Shown here: in pieces, positions 9,836 through 18,683 of the stretch
How the letters are laid out: each line of letters begins with the position of its first letter
Numbering within the stretch: the stretch's first letter is position 1
NCBI RefSeq assembly: GCF_009932555.1
Contig: NZ_BLJO01000008.1
Location: forward strand, 434,070 to 498,069
Direction: 5' to 3'
Length of the DNA stretch: 64,000 nucleotides
Source of the DNA: Steroidobacter agaridevorans
Lineage (GTDB): Bacteria > Pseudomonadota > Gammaproteobacteria > Steroidobacterales > Steroidobacteraceae
Program-made: the position numbers and the translations under genes
Notes under the pieces: model-generated
Told to the model about the DNA's origin: nothing
The model's input: the letters and a program-made list of their open reading frames with translations, nothing else
Databases searched by the model: none

Positions 9836-12157
9836 ATGACTATCGAGTTGGGGTACAAGCGGGTGGGCGGATCACTGGCGGTCATGCTGGCAATGGCGGG
9901 AACCGCGGTTGCGCAGGAATCGAGCGTCGCGAACACGAACCAGAGCGCCAGTGCGCACACCGAAGAGGTCATCGTCACCGCTCAGCGACGCGCGCAAAAC
10001 CTGCAAGAAGTGCCGGTCGCCGTGACCGCAGTGACGGCGGAAACGCTCGAGGCCGCGCGAGTCGAGAACATCGGCGACGTGCAACAGATCTCGCCGAGCA
10101 TTTCATTCGATAGCAGCAACAGCGCGGCGAACAGCGCCAACATCCGTATTCGAGGCATCGGCACGGTCGGCAACAGCCGGGCCTTCGAAGGCGCCGTCGG
10201 CGTGTTCGTCGATGGCGTGTACCGCACGCGCGCCGGTCAAGCCCTGCAGAACTGGCTCGACATCGACGGCCTGCAAGTCCTGCGTGGCCCGCAAGGCACG
10301 CTGTTCGGCAAGAACACGTCCGCCGGCGCCTTGCTCATCAACAGCACCCGACCGACACTGGGCGATTTCAATTCTGACTTCGAGCTGACTTACGGCAACT
10401 ACGACACGATGCTCGCGCGTGGCGCCGTGAATATTCCGATGGGGGACCGGGCGGCGGCGCGCATCGCGGCGTTGTGGTCGGAGGCCGATGGCTTCATCGA
10501 GAACCCGAACACTGGCGACTCCTATAACGAACGCAAGCCGCGCGCGGCCAAGGCGCAGTTGTTGGTCGAGCCGACCGATGCGCTGACCTTGCGGCTGATC
10601 GCCGACTACTCCGAGGAGAAGAGCAACTGCTGTTACGGTCAGGTCGACGATGTGGATGGACCGTTTCAGCCCTTCATCAACCTTCTCACCCGGGCGCGCG
10701 GACTGAATCCGCCGTCGGCGGACTTCGATGACTACGAGCAGGTGCTGAGCAACGACACGCGTCAGGAAGTCACAGATAAAGGCGTGGTATTGCAGGCCGA
10801 CTGGGAGCTGGGCGAGGGCAACTCGCTGCACTCGGTGACCGCGTACCGCAGCTGGAAGATTCAGCAGGACGGCATGGACGCCGATTTCACCGGCGCCAAC
10901 GTCCTCACCATCAACGAAAGCTTCCGCACCGACTTCTTCTCGCAGGAGCTCACTTACAACGGCACGCTGGCTTCGGCCGACTACGTGTTCGGCGCGTACT
11001 TCGCCGATGAAGACATCGATGCCACGCATCAGCTGTTGTGGGGCAATCAGGCGCAGGTGTTCTTCGATGCGCTGTTCGGTGCGCAGGCCGGGTTGCCGCC
11101 GGGCACGTCCGCCGCGCCGGAAGGTTTGTGGAGCGACGCCATTCTGCCGGCGAGCAGCCGCTCGTACGCGGCGTTTACACATTGGAGCATCGGGCTCAGC
11201 GATCCGCTGAAGCTGATCGTCGGCGCGCGCTATTCGCGTGAAGATAAGACGGGCGCGTTCAAGCGATTCTACTTCACGCCGGCGCCGAACGCTGCGTTCC
11301 GCTTGTTGAACGTGCAGCCGGGTCCGGAGTACAGCGCGAAGCAAGAGGACGATGCGGTCACCGGCACGCTGGGTCTGCAGTATCAATTCACCTCCGACGT
11401 GATGGGCTATGTGAGTTACAGCCGCGGCTTCAAAGCAGGCGGCGTGAACATCGACAATACGGCCGCAGGCACGCGACTGAACAATCCCGCCGAAGTTGTT
11501 GGCGCCGTGCCGCTCGATCCGCGCTACAAGCCGGAGTACGTCGACGGTTACGAACTGGGTCTCAAGACCGAATACGCCGACGGTCGGGCACGCAGCAACT
11601 TCGCCGCGTTCTACGATGAGATGAAGGATCTGCAGGTGGCGCAGTTCCTGGGCACGCAGTTCACGATCGTGAATGCGCCGGAGGCCACTGTGTATGGCCT
11701 CGAAGCGGAGAACAGCTTCTCGCTCACCGACACGCTGACGCTGGGTCTCGATGCCACGTGGCTCGCGGAGGCGGAGTTCGGCGAATCGGCGTCGATTCTC
11801 AATCTCTCGGGCCGTGATTTTGCGCAGGCGCCGGATCTCGCGGCGAACGCCTCACTGAGTCTCGATCAGCCGTTGAGCAACAGCCTGTCGCTGACCGGTC
11901 GCGTGGCGGCGACCTACACGGGCGATCAGTTCACCAACACGTCCAACGATCTGACGCGCGACGCGCAGACCGAGCTGAACCTGAGCCTGGGCCTGAAAGC
12001 CTCGGACAACTCGTGGTCGGTGACGGCGTGGTGTCAGAACTGCACCGACCAGCGCTATGTGATTCAGCATTTCAATTCGCCGCTGCAAGGAGCGGACGCG
12101 AACGGCTATGTGTCCGCGCCGCTCACGTACGGCCTGACACTGCGGATGTCGTTCTAG
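9836..12157 (+). CDS. TonB-dependent outer-membrane receptor
   Basis: A 773-residue TonB-dependent receptor. It has a signal peptide ending near 'GTAVAQ|ESS', a TonB box/plug start 'EEVIVTAQRRAQNLQEVP', the plug signature 'LQVLRGPQGTLFGKNTSAGA', and ends with the beta-signal 'TYGLTLRMSF' with terminal Phe. The plug domain spans about residues 45-160 and the rest is a 22-strand barrel. A GGGGGA Shine-Dalgarno is placed 6-7 bp before the ATG. It sits between the LuxR-type regulator and a run of alcohol/aldehyde/acyl-CoA oxidising genes, so it likely imports their hydrophobic substrate rather than a siderophore. Two cysteine pairs ('NCCYG', 'WCQNCTD') may form surface disulfides. Confidence 0.93.
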   Translation: MTIELGYKRVGGSLAVMLAMAGTAVAQESSVANTNQSASAHTEEVIVTAQRRAQNLQEVPVAVTAVTAETLEAARVENIGDVQQISPSISFDSSNSAANSANIRIRGIGTVGNSRAFEGAVGVFVDGVYRTRAGQALQNWLDIDGLQVLRGPQGTLFGKNTSAGALLINSTRPTLGDFNSDFELTYGNYDTMLARGAVNIPMGDRAAARIAALWSEADGFIENPNTGDSYNERKPRAAKAQLLVEPTDALTLRLIADYSEEKSNCCYGQVDDVDGPFQPFINLLTRARGLNPPSADFDDYEQVLSNDTRQEVTDKGVVLQADWELGEGNSLHSVTAYRSWKIQQDGMDADFTGANVLTINESFRTDFFSQELTYNGTLASADYVFGAYFADEDIDATHQLLWGNQAQVFFDALFGAQAGLPPGTSAAPEGLWSDAILPASSRSYAAFTHWSIGLSDPLKLIVGARYSREDKTGAFKRFYFTPAPNAAFRLLNVQPGPEYSAKQEDDAVTGTLGLQYQFTSDVMGYVSYSRGFKAGGVNIDNTAAGTRLNNPAEVVGAVPLDPRYKPEYVDGYELGLKTEYADGRARSNFAAFYDEMKDLQVAQFLGTQFTIVNAPEATVYGLEAENSFSLTDTLTLGLDATWLAEAEFGESASILNLSGRDFAQAPDLAANASLSLDQPLSNSLSLTGRVAATYTGDQFTNTSNDLTRDAQTELNLSLGLKASDNSWSVTAWCQNCTDQRYVIQHFNSPLQGADANGYVSAPLTYGLTLRMSF

Positions 12158-12182
12158 GCGGACGTGCGCTGTCGAGAGCCGA

Positions 12183-13295
12183 ATGCGAGCTGCCACCGCC
12201 GCTGTCGTCCGTCGCCCGGGTGCGTTCGAACTCGAACCGATCGAGATCGACGCACCTCGGGAGCACGAGGTGCTGGTGCGCATCGTCGGCTGCGGACTGT
12301 GTCATACCGACTTGAGTGCTCGCGACCAGGACTTGCCGTTCAAATTACCTGCGATTCTGGGCCACGAAGGCTCGGGCATCGTCGAGCAGGTGGGCGCGGG
12401 CGTCACGCGCTTGCGGCCCGGCGATGCCGTCGTACTTTCCTATGCATACTGTGGCGATTGTGAGTATTGCCAGGACGATCGAATGGCTTACTGCACGCGC
12501 AACGCTCGTCTCAATTTCGGCGGCGTGCGTGTGGATGGCAGTGCGCTCGCGAGAGATCGGCAAGGGCAGCCGCTGTCGGCGCGGTTCATCGGGCAGAGTG
12601 CGTTCGCCACGCATGCTTTGGTGCTGGAGTCGAACGCGGTCCGCGTGCCGACCGATGTGCCATTGGAATTGATGGGACCGCTTGGATGTAGCATGCAGAC
12701 GGGCGCCGGCGCGGTCATCAATGCGCTTAAACCGAGTCGAGGCGAGAGCATCGCGATCTTTGGCGCGGGCAGCGTTGGCTTGTCGGCCATCATGGCGGCG
12801 CGCATCGCCGGATGCGCAACGATCATCGCCATCGATAAGAACGCGGGAAGGTTGGGAATCGCTGCGGAGTTGGGCGCGACGCTCACGATCAACACGCAGG
12901 TCGAAGATGCCCTCGCGGCGATTCGTGCTGCCACGAAAGGTCGCGGCGTTCACTACAGCGTCGAGTGCACCGGCGTGCCGGCGGTGCTGAGGCAGGCCGT
13001 CGATAGTTTGCGCGCTTGCGGGGTGTGCGCGTCGCTCGGTGTCGCCGGCCATCAAGCCGAAGTTCAGCTTCACATGAATGGATTTCTGTTCGGCAAGACG
13101 CTGCGCGGTGTCACCGAGGGTGACAGCGTCCCGCAGCGATTCATTCCGCAACTGATCGATTGGTGGCGGGACGGAACGTTTCCGTTCGATCGCCTGGTGT
13201 CCTACTTCAGTCTGGCGCAGCTCAACGAAGCGGCCGCGGCGTGCGCCAGTGGTCTTGCGATCAAGGCCATCGTGCAGCCGCCTCACACGGGTTAA
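12183..13295 (+). CDS. Zinc-dependent alcohol dehydrogenase (MDR superfamily)
   Basis: A 370-residue medium-chain dehydrogenase that would oxidise a primary alcohol to an aldehyde with NAD. Catalytic-zinc ligands are in 'CGLCHTD' and 'GHEGSGIV'. The four structural-zinc cysteines are in 'CGDCEYCQDDRMAYC'. The Rossmann motif is 'GAGSVGLSAIMAARIAG'. The pattern resembles aryl/benzyl-alcohol or geraniol dehydrogenases of the XylB group. It begins 25 bp after the TonB receptor and is followed 13 bp later by an SDR gene, so co-transcription is likely. The exact alcohol is not deducible. Confidence 0.9.
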   Translation: MRAATAAVVRRPGAFELEPIEIDAPREHEVLVRIVGCGLCHTDLSARDQDLPFKLPAILGHEGSGIVEQVGAGVTRLRPGDAVVLSYAYCGDCEYCQDDRMAYCTRNARLNFGGVRVDGSALARDRQGQPLSARFIGQSAFATHALVLESNAVRVPTDVPLELMGPLGCSMQTGAGAVINALKPSRGESIAIFGAGSVGLSAIMAARIAGCATIIAIDKNAGRLGIAAELGATLTINTQVEDALAAIRAATKGRGVHYSVECTGVPAVLRQAVDSLRACGVCASLGVAGHQAEVQLHMNGFLFGKTLRGVTEGDSVPQRFIPQLIDWWRDGTFPFDRLVSYFSLAQLNEAAAACASGLAIKAIVQPPHTG

Positions 13296-13308
13296 TCGGA
13301 GTCTTCGA

Positions 13309-14073
13309 ATGCATCTATCGGGTCATGCAGCCATTGTCACGGGCGGCGCTTCCGGCCTCGGCGCCGCCACGGCGGCCGCCTTGTTGAAGGCGGGAGCGAA
13401 AGTAACGTTGCTCGACTTGAACGAGACGACGCTGGCGGCGCAAGCGAAGACGCTCGGCTGTCACGCCGAGGTTTGTAACGTCGCCGATGAGGCGAGCACG
13501 GCCCGCGCGATCGAATCCGCCGAACAGCGCAACGGCGTGGCGCGCGTCATCGTCAACTGCGCCGGCATTGGCAGGCCCGGGAAGGCAGTTGGGCGCGACG
13601 GGCCGCTGTCGCTTGCTGAGTTCTCGCGCATCGTCAATGTGAATCTCGTCGGCACGTTCAACATCATTCGCCTGGCGGCTGCGCGGCTGCAGAATGCGGC
13701 TGCGCTCGAGGGTGGTGAGCGAGGTGTGATTGTGAACACTGCATCGATCGCGGCGTTCGACGGACAGATCGGTCAGCCGGCGTATTCGGCATCGAAAGCG
13801 GGTGTCGTGGGCATGACGCTGCCATTGGCTCGTGAGTTCGCGCGCGTCGGCATACGGGTCGTGACCATTGCGCCGGGCGTGTTTGAAACGCCGATGCTCG
13901 GTGGCGAGCTCAATGAGCAACAACAGACTGCGTTGACCTCGTCCATTCCGTTTCCAAACCGCCTGGGCCGGCCGCCCGAGTTCGCACAGCTCGTGATCTC
14001 GATCGCCGAGAATCCATTCCTCAACGGCGAGACCATTCGTCTCGACGGCGCACAACGCATGCCACCGAAGTAA
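13309..14073 (+). CDS. Short-chain dehydrogenase, 3-hydroxyacyl-CoA dehydrogenase type
   Basis: A 254-residue SDR with the cofactor motif 'TGGASGLGAATA' and active site 'NTASIAAF...AYSASKAG' (Ser, Tyr, Lys). The overall pattern ('PGVFETPMLGGELNEQQQ', 'FPNRLGRPPEFAQLV') resembles HSD17B10/FadB2-like 3-hydroxyacyl-CoA dehydrogenases acting on branched or steroid-derived CoA esters. The ATG at 13309 has a GGAG Shine-Dalgarno at 13298-13301 and starts 13 bp after the alcohol dehydrogenase. The aldehyde dehydrogenase follows 10 bp later, consistent with one operon. Confidence 0.9.
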   Translation: MHLSGHAAIVTGGASGLGAATAAALLKAGAKVTLLDLNETTLAAQAKTLGCHAEVCNVADEASTARAIESAEQRNGVARVIVNCAGIGRPGKAVGRDGPLSLAEFSRIVNVNLVGTFNIIRLAAARLQNAAALEGGERGVIVNTASIAAFDGQIGQPAYSASKAGVVGMTLPLAREFARVGIRVVTIAPGVFETPMLGGELNEQQQTALTSSIPFPNRLGRPPEFAQLVISIAENPFLNGETIRLDGAQRMPPK

Positions 14074-14083
14074 GGGACTACTC

Positions 14084-15517
14084 ATGTACGACTTCCGCAA
14101 GTTCTATATCGACGGCGCCTGGGTATCGCCGGTCAGCCCCCGCGATCTCGAAGTCGTCAGTCCGGCGACGGAACGGCCGGTCGGGGCGATCAGTCTCGGA
14201 TCGGCCGTGGATGTAGATAAGGCAGTGAAAGCAGCGCGAGCGGCTTTCGCGTCGTTTTCACAGACATCTCGCGAAGAGCGCATTACCTTGCTTCAGCGAA
14301 TCATCGAGGTGATGCAGAAACATTTGCCGCGCCTGGGCGAGGTGATCTCCGATGAAATGGGCGCGCCGCTGGGGCTGGCGGTGCAGGTGCAGGCCGGCGC
14401 GGGCATCGGCCACTTCATGGCGGCGTTGACTGCCCTGCAGACGTTTGAATTCGAAGAGCAGATGAACGGCACGCTGGTCCGGCGCGAGCCCATCGGCGTT
14501 TGCGGATTGATCACGCCCTGGAACTGGCCGATCAATCAGATCGCCTGCAAAGTGGCGCCCGCGCTCGCGGCCGGTTGCACTGTGGTTTTGAAACCGAGCG
14601 AGATCGCACCGCTGTGCGCGCATGTGTTCGCCGAGATCCTCGAGGAGGCATGCGTGCCGAAGGGCGTGTTCAATCTCGTGGATGGCGACGGCCCGACAGT
14701 GGGCGAAGCCTTGGCGCGGCATCCCGACGTGGACATGATCTCCTTCACCGGCTCGACGCGCGCCGGCGTTCAGGTGGCGAAGATGGCTGCGGACACCGTG
14801 AAGCGCGTGTCACAAGAGCTTGGCGGCAAATCGGCGAACATCATTCTGGATGACGCCGACCTGACCGCGGCGATCAAGGGCGGCGTGATGCCGATGCTCA
14901 TCAATAGCGGTCAATCGTGTAACGCGCCGTCGCGCATGCTCGTGCCGGCGAAGCTTTACGATGAAGCCGTGCGCATCGCGAAGAGCGTCGCGGAGCGCTG
15001 CGTCGTCGGCGATCCGAAGGCATCGGGTACGACCATGGGGCCCGTGGCGAGCAAAGCGCAGTTCGACAAGATCCAGGGCTTGATTCAAAGAGGCGTCGAT
15101 GAGGGTGCGAGACTCGTCACCGGCGGACTCGGACGCCCGGACGAGCTGACTCGCGGCTATTTTGTGCGGCCGACGATCTTCGCCGATGTGACGAACTCGA
15201 TGACCATCGCGCGCGAAGAGATCTTTGGCCCGGTGCTCGTGATGATTCCTTATCAGGACGAGCAAGAGGCGGTGCGCATCGCCAATGACACGGTCTATGG
15301 GCTGGCAGGCTATGTGCACTCCGGAAGCCTCGAGCGAGCCCGGAATGTGGCCAAGCAACTGCGGGCGGGGATGATTCATATCAACGGTGCGGCGCTCGAC
15401 ATGAATGCGCCCTTCGGCGGCTACAAACAATCCGGCAATGGCCGCGAATGGGGTCGAGAGGGCCTCAAGGAATTCCTCGAGACCAAAGCCGTGCTCGGTC
15501 ACTTCGCGGAGCAGTGA
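14084..15517 (+). CDS. NAD(P)-dependent aldehyde dehydrogenase
   Basis: A 477-residue ALDH-superfamily enzyme that converts an aldehyde to an acid. It has 'TPWNWPINQIACKVAPALAA', the cofactor loop 'SFTGSTRAGVQVA', the catalytic glutamate in 'SQELGGKSANI' and the catalytic cysteine in 'NSGQSCNAPSRM'. It would act directly on the product of the upstream alcohol dehydrogenase. The start is 10 bp after the SDR stop. The end overlaps the next gene by one base (TGATG), indicating translational coupling with the acyl-CoA dehydrogenase. Confidence 0.92.
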   Translation: MYDFRKFYIDGAWVSPVSPRDLEVVSPATERPVGAISLGSAVDVDKAVKAARAAFASFSQTSREERITLLQRIIEVMQKHLPRLGEVISDEMGAPLGLAVQVQAGAGIGHFMAALTALQTFEFEEQMNGTLVRREPIGVCGLITPWNWPINQIACKVAPALAAGCTVVLKPSEIAPLCAHVFAEILEEACVPKGVFNLVDGDGPTVGEALARHPDVDMISFTGSTRAGVQVAKMAADTVKRVSQELGGKSANIILDDADLTAAIKGGVMPMLINSGQSCNAPSRMLVPAKLYDEAVRIAKSVAERCVVGDPKASGTTMGPVASKAQFDKIQGLIQRGVDEGARLVTGGLGRPDELTRGYFVRPTIFADVTNSMTIAREEIFGPVLVMIPYQDEQEAVRIANDTVYGLAGYVHSGSLERARNVAKQLRAGMIHINGAALDMNAPFGGYKQSGNGREWGREGLKEFLETKAVLGHFAEQ

Positions 15518-17307
15518 TGCAAACCTACAAGGCGCCACTTCGCGACGTGCGCTTCTGTGTGCACGAGGTGCTCGACTTCGTTTCACACTATCGCGCTCTG
15601 GAGTCGGAGCTTGGGGCGGAAGAAGTCGACGCAGTGGTCCAGGCCGTTGCGACCTTCGCGGAAGATGTCCTCGTGCCGCTGAATCAAGGCGGCGACGAGG
15701 AGGGTGCGCATTTCGAGGCTGGACAAGTTCGTTCGCCACAAGGCTTTGCCGATGCGTATGAGGAGTATGTAGAGGCGGGCTGGCCTAGGCTCGGCAATCC
15801 AGCGGAGTATGGCGGCGAAGCGGCGCCCTATTCGCTCAAGCTCTGTGTCTCCGAGTTCATGCAGGCCGCGAATCATGCGTGGTGCATGTATGCGCTGTTG
15901 AACGACGGCGCGATCAAGACGTTGCTCGGATTCGCGGGTGCCGAGTTGCTCGAGCGCTTCGTGCCGCGGCTGATCAGCGGCGAATGGATGGGCACGATGT
16001 GCCTCACCGAGCCGCACTGTGGCTCGGATCTGAGCCAGGTGCGTTGCCGGGCCGAGCCGCGAGCAGACGGCAGCTACTCGATCTCGGGCACCAAGATATT
16101 CATCAGCTCGGGTGAGCAGGACTTCTCCGAGAACATCGTGCACCTCGTGCTGGCGCGCTTGCCAGGCGCGGCTTCCGGCACGCGAGGCATTTCGCTGTTT
16201 GCAGTACCCAAGCGTGTGCCGGATGCGTCCGGTGCGTTGGGTGCGGTCAACTCGGTTCGTTGCCTGTCCATCGAGGACAAGATGGGCTTGAAGGCCAGCG
16301 CCACGTGCGTCATGGCCTTCGAAGGCGCGCAGGGCTGGCTGGTGGGCGAGCCCGGGCGCGGCTTGAATGCGATGTTTGTATTCATCAACAAGTCCCGGTT
16401 GGGTACGGCACAGCAGGCGCAAGCACATGCCGAAGGCGCGTTTCAAACGTCGCTCGCGTATGCACAGCAGCGCCTCGCCGGGCGAGCATTGGATGCTGCC
16501 GAGGATGTTCGGCCGGCGGCGTTGATCGTTCATCCCGACATTCGTCGAATGCTGCTGACGCAGAAGGCGATTGCCGAAGGAGGGCGCGCCTTCGTGCTCT
16601 ATTGCGCGAAGTGGGTCGACCTTGCCGACAGCCCCAATGCTCACGTGCGTGCTCGTGCGGAGCGACGGCTTGCGTTGTTGACGCCGATTGCGAAGGGCGC
16701 TTTGTCCGAGTGGGCGACCGAGGCCACGGATCTCGGCATTCAGATTCTGGGCGGCCATGGCTATATGAAAGAATGGGGCCTCGAGCAGCGCGTGCGCGAC
16801 GTGCGCATCACTCGGATCTACGAAGGCACGACTGGGATTCAGGGCATGGACTTGCTCGGTCGGAAGCTGCTCGGTCCGTTGCGCGAGGAGTTCGATGGGT
16901 TCACTGACGAGATCCTTGCGCTTGCCGCGCGAGCTGAACGGCAGCGATCGCTGCGGGGACTGTCGGCGGGGCTCGTCGGCGGTGTGAACTTGTGGCGAGA
17001 GATCACGGACGTCGTTGCTGAGCAGAACCGCTCGGATTCTGCGAGTGTGGGGGCAGCGGCCGTGGATTATCTGATGCTTGCCGGCTATGTGTGCGTGGGT
17101 TACGTGCTTGCCCTGTCGGCACTGGTGGCTCAGGAGCGGCTCGACGCTGGCGATGCGGAGTCGGCGTTCTATCGAGCGAAGATCCAAACAACGCAGTTCT
17201 ATTTCGACAAGATGCTGCCGAGGATTCACACGCACGCGCAGAGCATCCGGAATGGCAGCGCGTCGCTGATGAGCATGGATGAGGCGAGCTTTGGACTCGG
17301 TGTTTGA
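15517..17307 (+). CDS. Acyl-CoA dehydrogenase with extended C-terminal domain
   Basis: A 596-residue acyl-CoA dehydrogenase of the long DmdC/AidB-like branch. It has an N-terminal extension domain, 'CLTEPHCGSDLSQVRCRAEP' FAD loop, 'KIFISSGEQD', and the catalytic glutamate in 'TRIYEGTTGIQGMDLLGRKL'. About 150 further residues form the C-terminal helical domain typical of this branch. The ATG at 15517 is chosen because it overlaps the aldehyde dehydrogenase stop (TGATG). It would desaturate an atypical acyl-CoA made from the acid produced upstream. It is distinct from the LCAD-type paralogue at 662. Confidence 0.9.
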   Translation: MQTYKAPLRDVRFCVHEVLDFVSHYRALESELGAEEVDAVVQAVATFAEDVLVPLNQGGDEEGAHFEAGQVRSPQGFADAYEEYVEAGWPRLGNPAEYGGEAAPYSLKLCVSEFMQAANHAWCMYALLNDGAIKTLLGFAGAELLERFVPRLISGEWMGTMCLTEPHCGSDLSQVRCRAEPRADGSYSISGTKIFISSGEQDFSENIVHLVLARLPGAASGTRGISLFAVPKRVPDASGALGAVNSVRCLSIEDKMGLKASATCVMAFEGAQGWLVGEPGRGLNAMFVFINKSRLGTAQQAQAHAEGAFQTSLAYAQQRLAGRALDAAEDVRPAALIVHPDIRRMLLTQKAIAEGGRAFVLYCAKWVDLADSPNAHVRARAERRLALLTPIAKGALSEWATEATDLGIQILGGHGYMKEWGLEQRVRDVRITRIYEGTTGIQGMDLLGRKLLGPLREEFDGFTDEILALAARAERQRSLRGLSAGLVGGVNLWREITDVVAEQNRSDSASVGAAAVDYLMLAGYVCVGYVLALSALVAQERLDAGDAESAFYRAKIQTTQFYFDKMLPRIHTHAQSIRNGSASLMSMDEASFGLGV

Positions 17308-17348
17308 TGTGAGCTCGGTCGCATGATCCTCATGCCGGGCGAGGTTGT

Positions 17349-18140
17349 ATGGATGGCCGGGATGTGGCCATGAACGGCGCTTTCGATCTTGCCGGCAAGG
17401 TCGCGCTCGTCACGGGCGCGTCCAGCGGCCTGGGCCGGCATTTCGCTCAAACTCTGGCGCGCGCTGGTGCGAGTGTCGTCGTTGCGGCCAGGCGAGCTTC
17501 GCTGCTCGATGCATTGGTGGCGGACATCGTTGCCGAGGGCGGTCGGGCGGCGCCCTTGATTCTCGACGTCTCGAGCGATGCGGAGCCCGTTGAACGTGCG
17601 GTGGCTGAGGCACGGCAGTGCTTCGGGCGTCTGGACATTCTCATCAACAACTCCGGCGTCACTGTCAGCAAACCCGTGCTCGATCAGACTCAGTCCGATT
17701 GGGACACCGTCATCGATACCAATCTGCGTGGCGCGTTCTTCATGAGCCAATCGGTCGCCCGCTACATGCGCTCCGCGGGGCACGGAGGATGTATTGTGAA
17801 TGTGGCGTCGATCCTTGGGTTGCGACAGGCGGGGATGGTCGCGCCGTATGCCGCCTCGAAAGCTGCGCTGATTCAACTTACCAAGACGATGGCATTGGAA
17901 CTCGCGCGATATTCCATTCGCGTCAACGCCATCGCCCCCGGGTACATCGCGAGTGACTTGAATTCCGAGTTCTTCGAAACGGACGCCGGACAAGCACTGG
18001 TCCGGCGCATTCCACAGCGCCATCTCGGCGAGCCTGCCGATCTGGATGGCGCGTTGTTACTCTTGTGCAGCGACGCCTCGCGCTTCATGACCGGCAGTGT
18101 CATCACCGTCGATGGCGGCCATGTGGTCAGCACGTTATGA
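17349..18140 (+). CDS. Short-chain dehydrogenase/reductase
   Basis: A 263-residue classical SDR: 'VTGASSGLGRHFAQTLARAG' cofactor site, 'NNSGVT', catalytic Ser in 'NVASILG' and 'PYAASKAA' with Tyr/Lys. A C-terminal 'MTGSVITVDGGHVVS' completes the FabG-like fold. ATG 17349 has GAGG at 17341-17344; an internal ATG at 17370 is the alternative start. It closes the catabolic gene series and could oxidise a hydroxyacyl-CoA or a hydroxyl on the ring/side chain of the substrate. Function beyond SDR is not established. Confidence 0.88.
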   Translation: MDGRDVAMNGAFDLAGKVALVTGASSGLGRHFAQTLARAGASVVVAARRASLLDALVADIVAEGGRAAPLILDVSSDAEPVERAVAEARQCFGRLDILINNSGVTVSKPVLDQTQSDWDTVIDTNLRGAFFMSQSVARYMRSAGHGGCIVNVASILGLRQAGMVAPYAASKAALIQLTKTMALELARYSIRVNAIAPGYIASDLNSEFFETDAGQALVRRIPQRHLGEPADLDGALLLLCSDASRFMTGSVITVDGGHVVSTL

Positions 18141-18144
18141 ATGG

Positions 18145-18165
18145 GTCGCAACCGTTACTTGCGAC
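18145..18165. terminator. Hairpin between convergent SDR and YCII genes
   Basis: A perfect 7-bp inverted repeat (18145-18151 with 18159-18165) lies just after the SDR stop. Its loop contains the TAA stop of the convergent YCII gene. Probable short bidirectional terminator; no U-tract. Confidence 0.4.
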
Positions 18166-18553
18166 GGCTGTGCGGAGTCTCGGTTGTCTGATCGAACGCC
18201 GAGCATTTGGTGGGCTCGATCGGCCGGATCTCCATGCTCAGCCCACACGCCAGGGTCGGATTCTGCGCAGCCAGCGCCGCCGCTTCTTCCAGGCTACTTG
18301 CTAAAAAATGCCAGTACCCTCCGATGACTTCCTTGGTTTCGGCGAACGGCCCATCGGTGATGCCATGCTTGGAAACCACCATCTTCGCCGGCTGCAATCG
18401 CTGCCCGGAAATCATCTTGCCCTGCGCCACCAACACGTCGTGCCATTTATAAAAAGCATCGATCGCGGTCTGGATCTGTTCCGGGGACTTATCTTCGTCC
18501 CAATATCCTTTGGAAATCACCAGATACTCGGACAACCCTTTCGCATTGCTCAT
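18155..18553 (-). CDS. YCII/DGPF-domain protein
   Basis: A 132-residue protein of the YCII-related family, recognised by 'KHGITDGPFAETKEVIGGYWHF', where the DGPF-(A/S)-E-(T/S)-K-E stretch is the hallmark, and the following 'SLEEAAALAAQNP'. These ferredoxin-like-fold proteins are often found near ECF sigma factors, but none is next to it here. It is monocistronic on the minus strand, converging on the SDR gene. Function is not established for most members. Confidence 0.85.
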   Translation of the reverse strand: MSNAKGLSEYLVISKGYWDEDKSPEQIQTAIDAFYKWHDVLVAQGKMISGQRLQPAKMVVSKHGITDGPFAETKEVIGGYWHFLASSLEEAAALAAQNPTLACGLSMEIRPIEPTKCSAFDQTTETPHSRRK

Positions 18554-18683
18554 CGTCGTCCCCTGCTTGGGTTACTGTACGGATACACAGAGTAGCAGAC
18601 TGGTGGGGCGGATGGTGGGTCCGCCGGGGCAGGGCGCAACTATTGAGACGGTGAACCGGTCTCCGGAGTACCCGGCGCGACAA

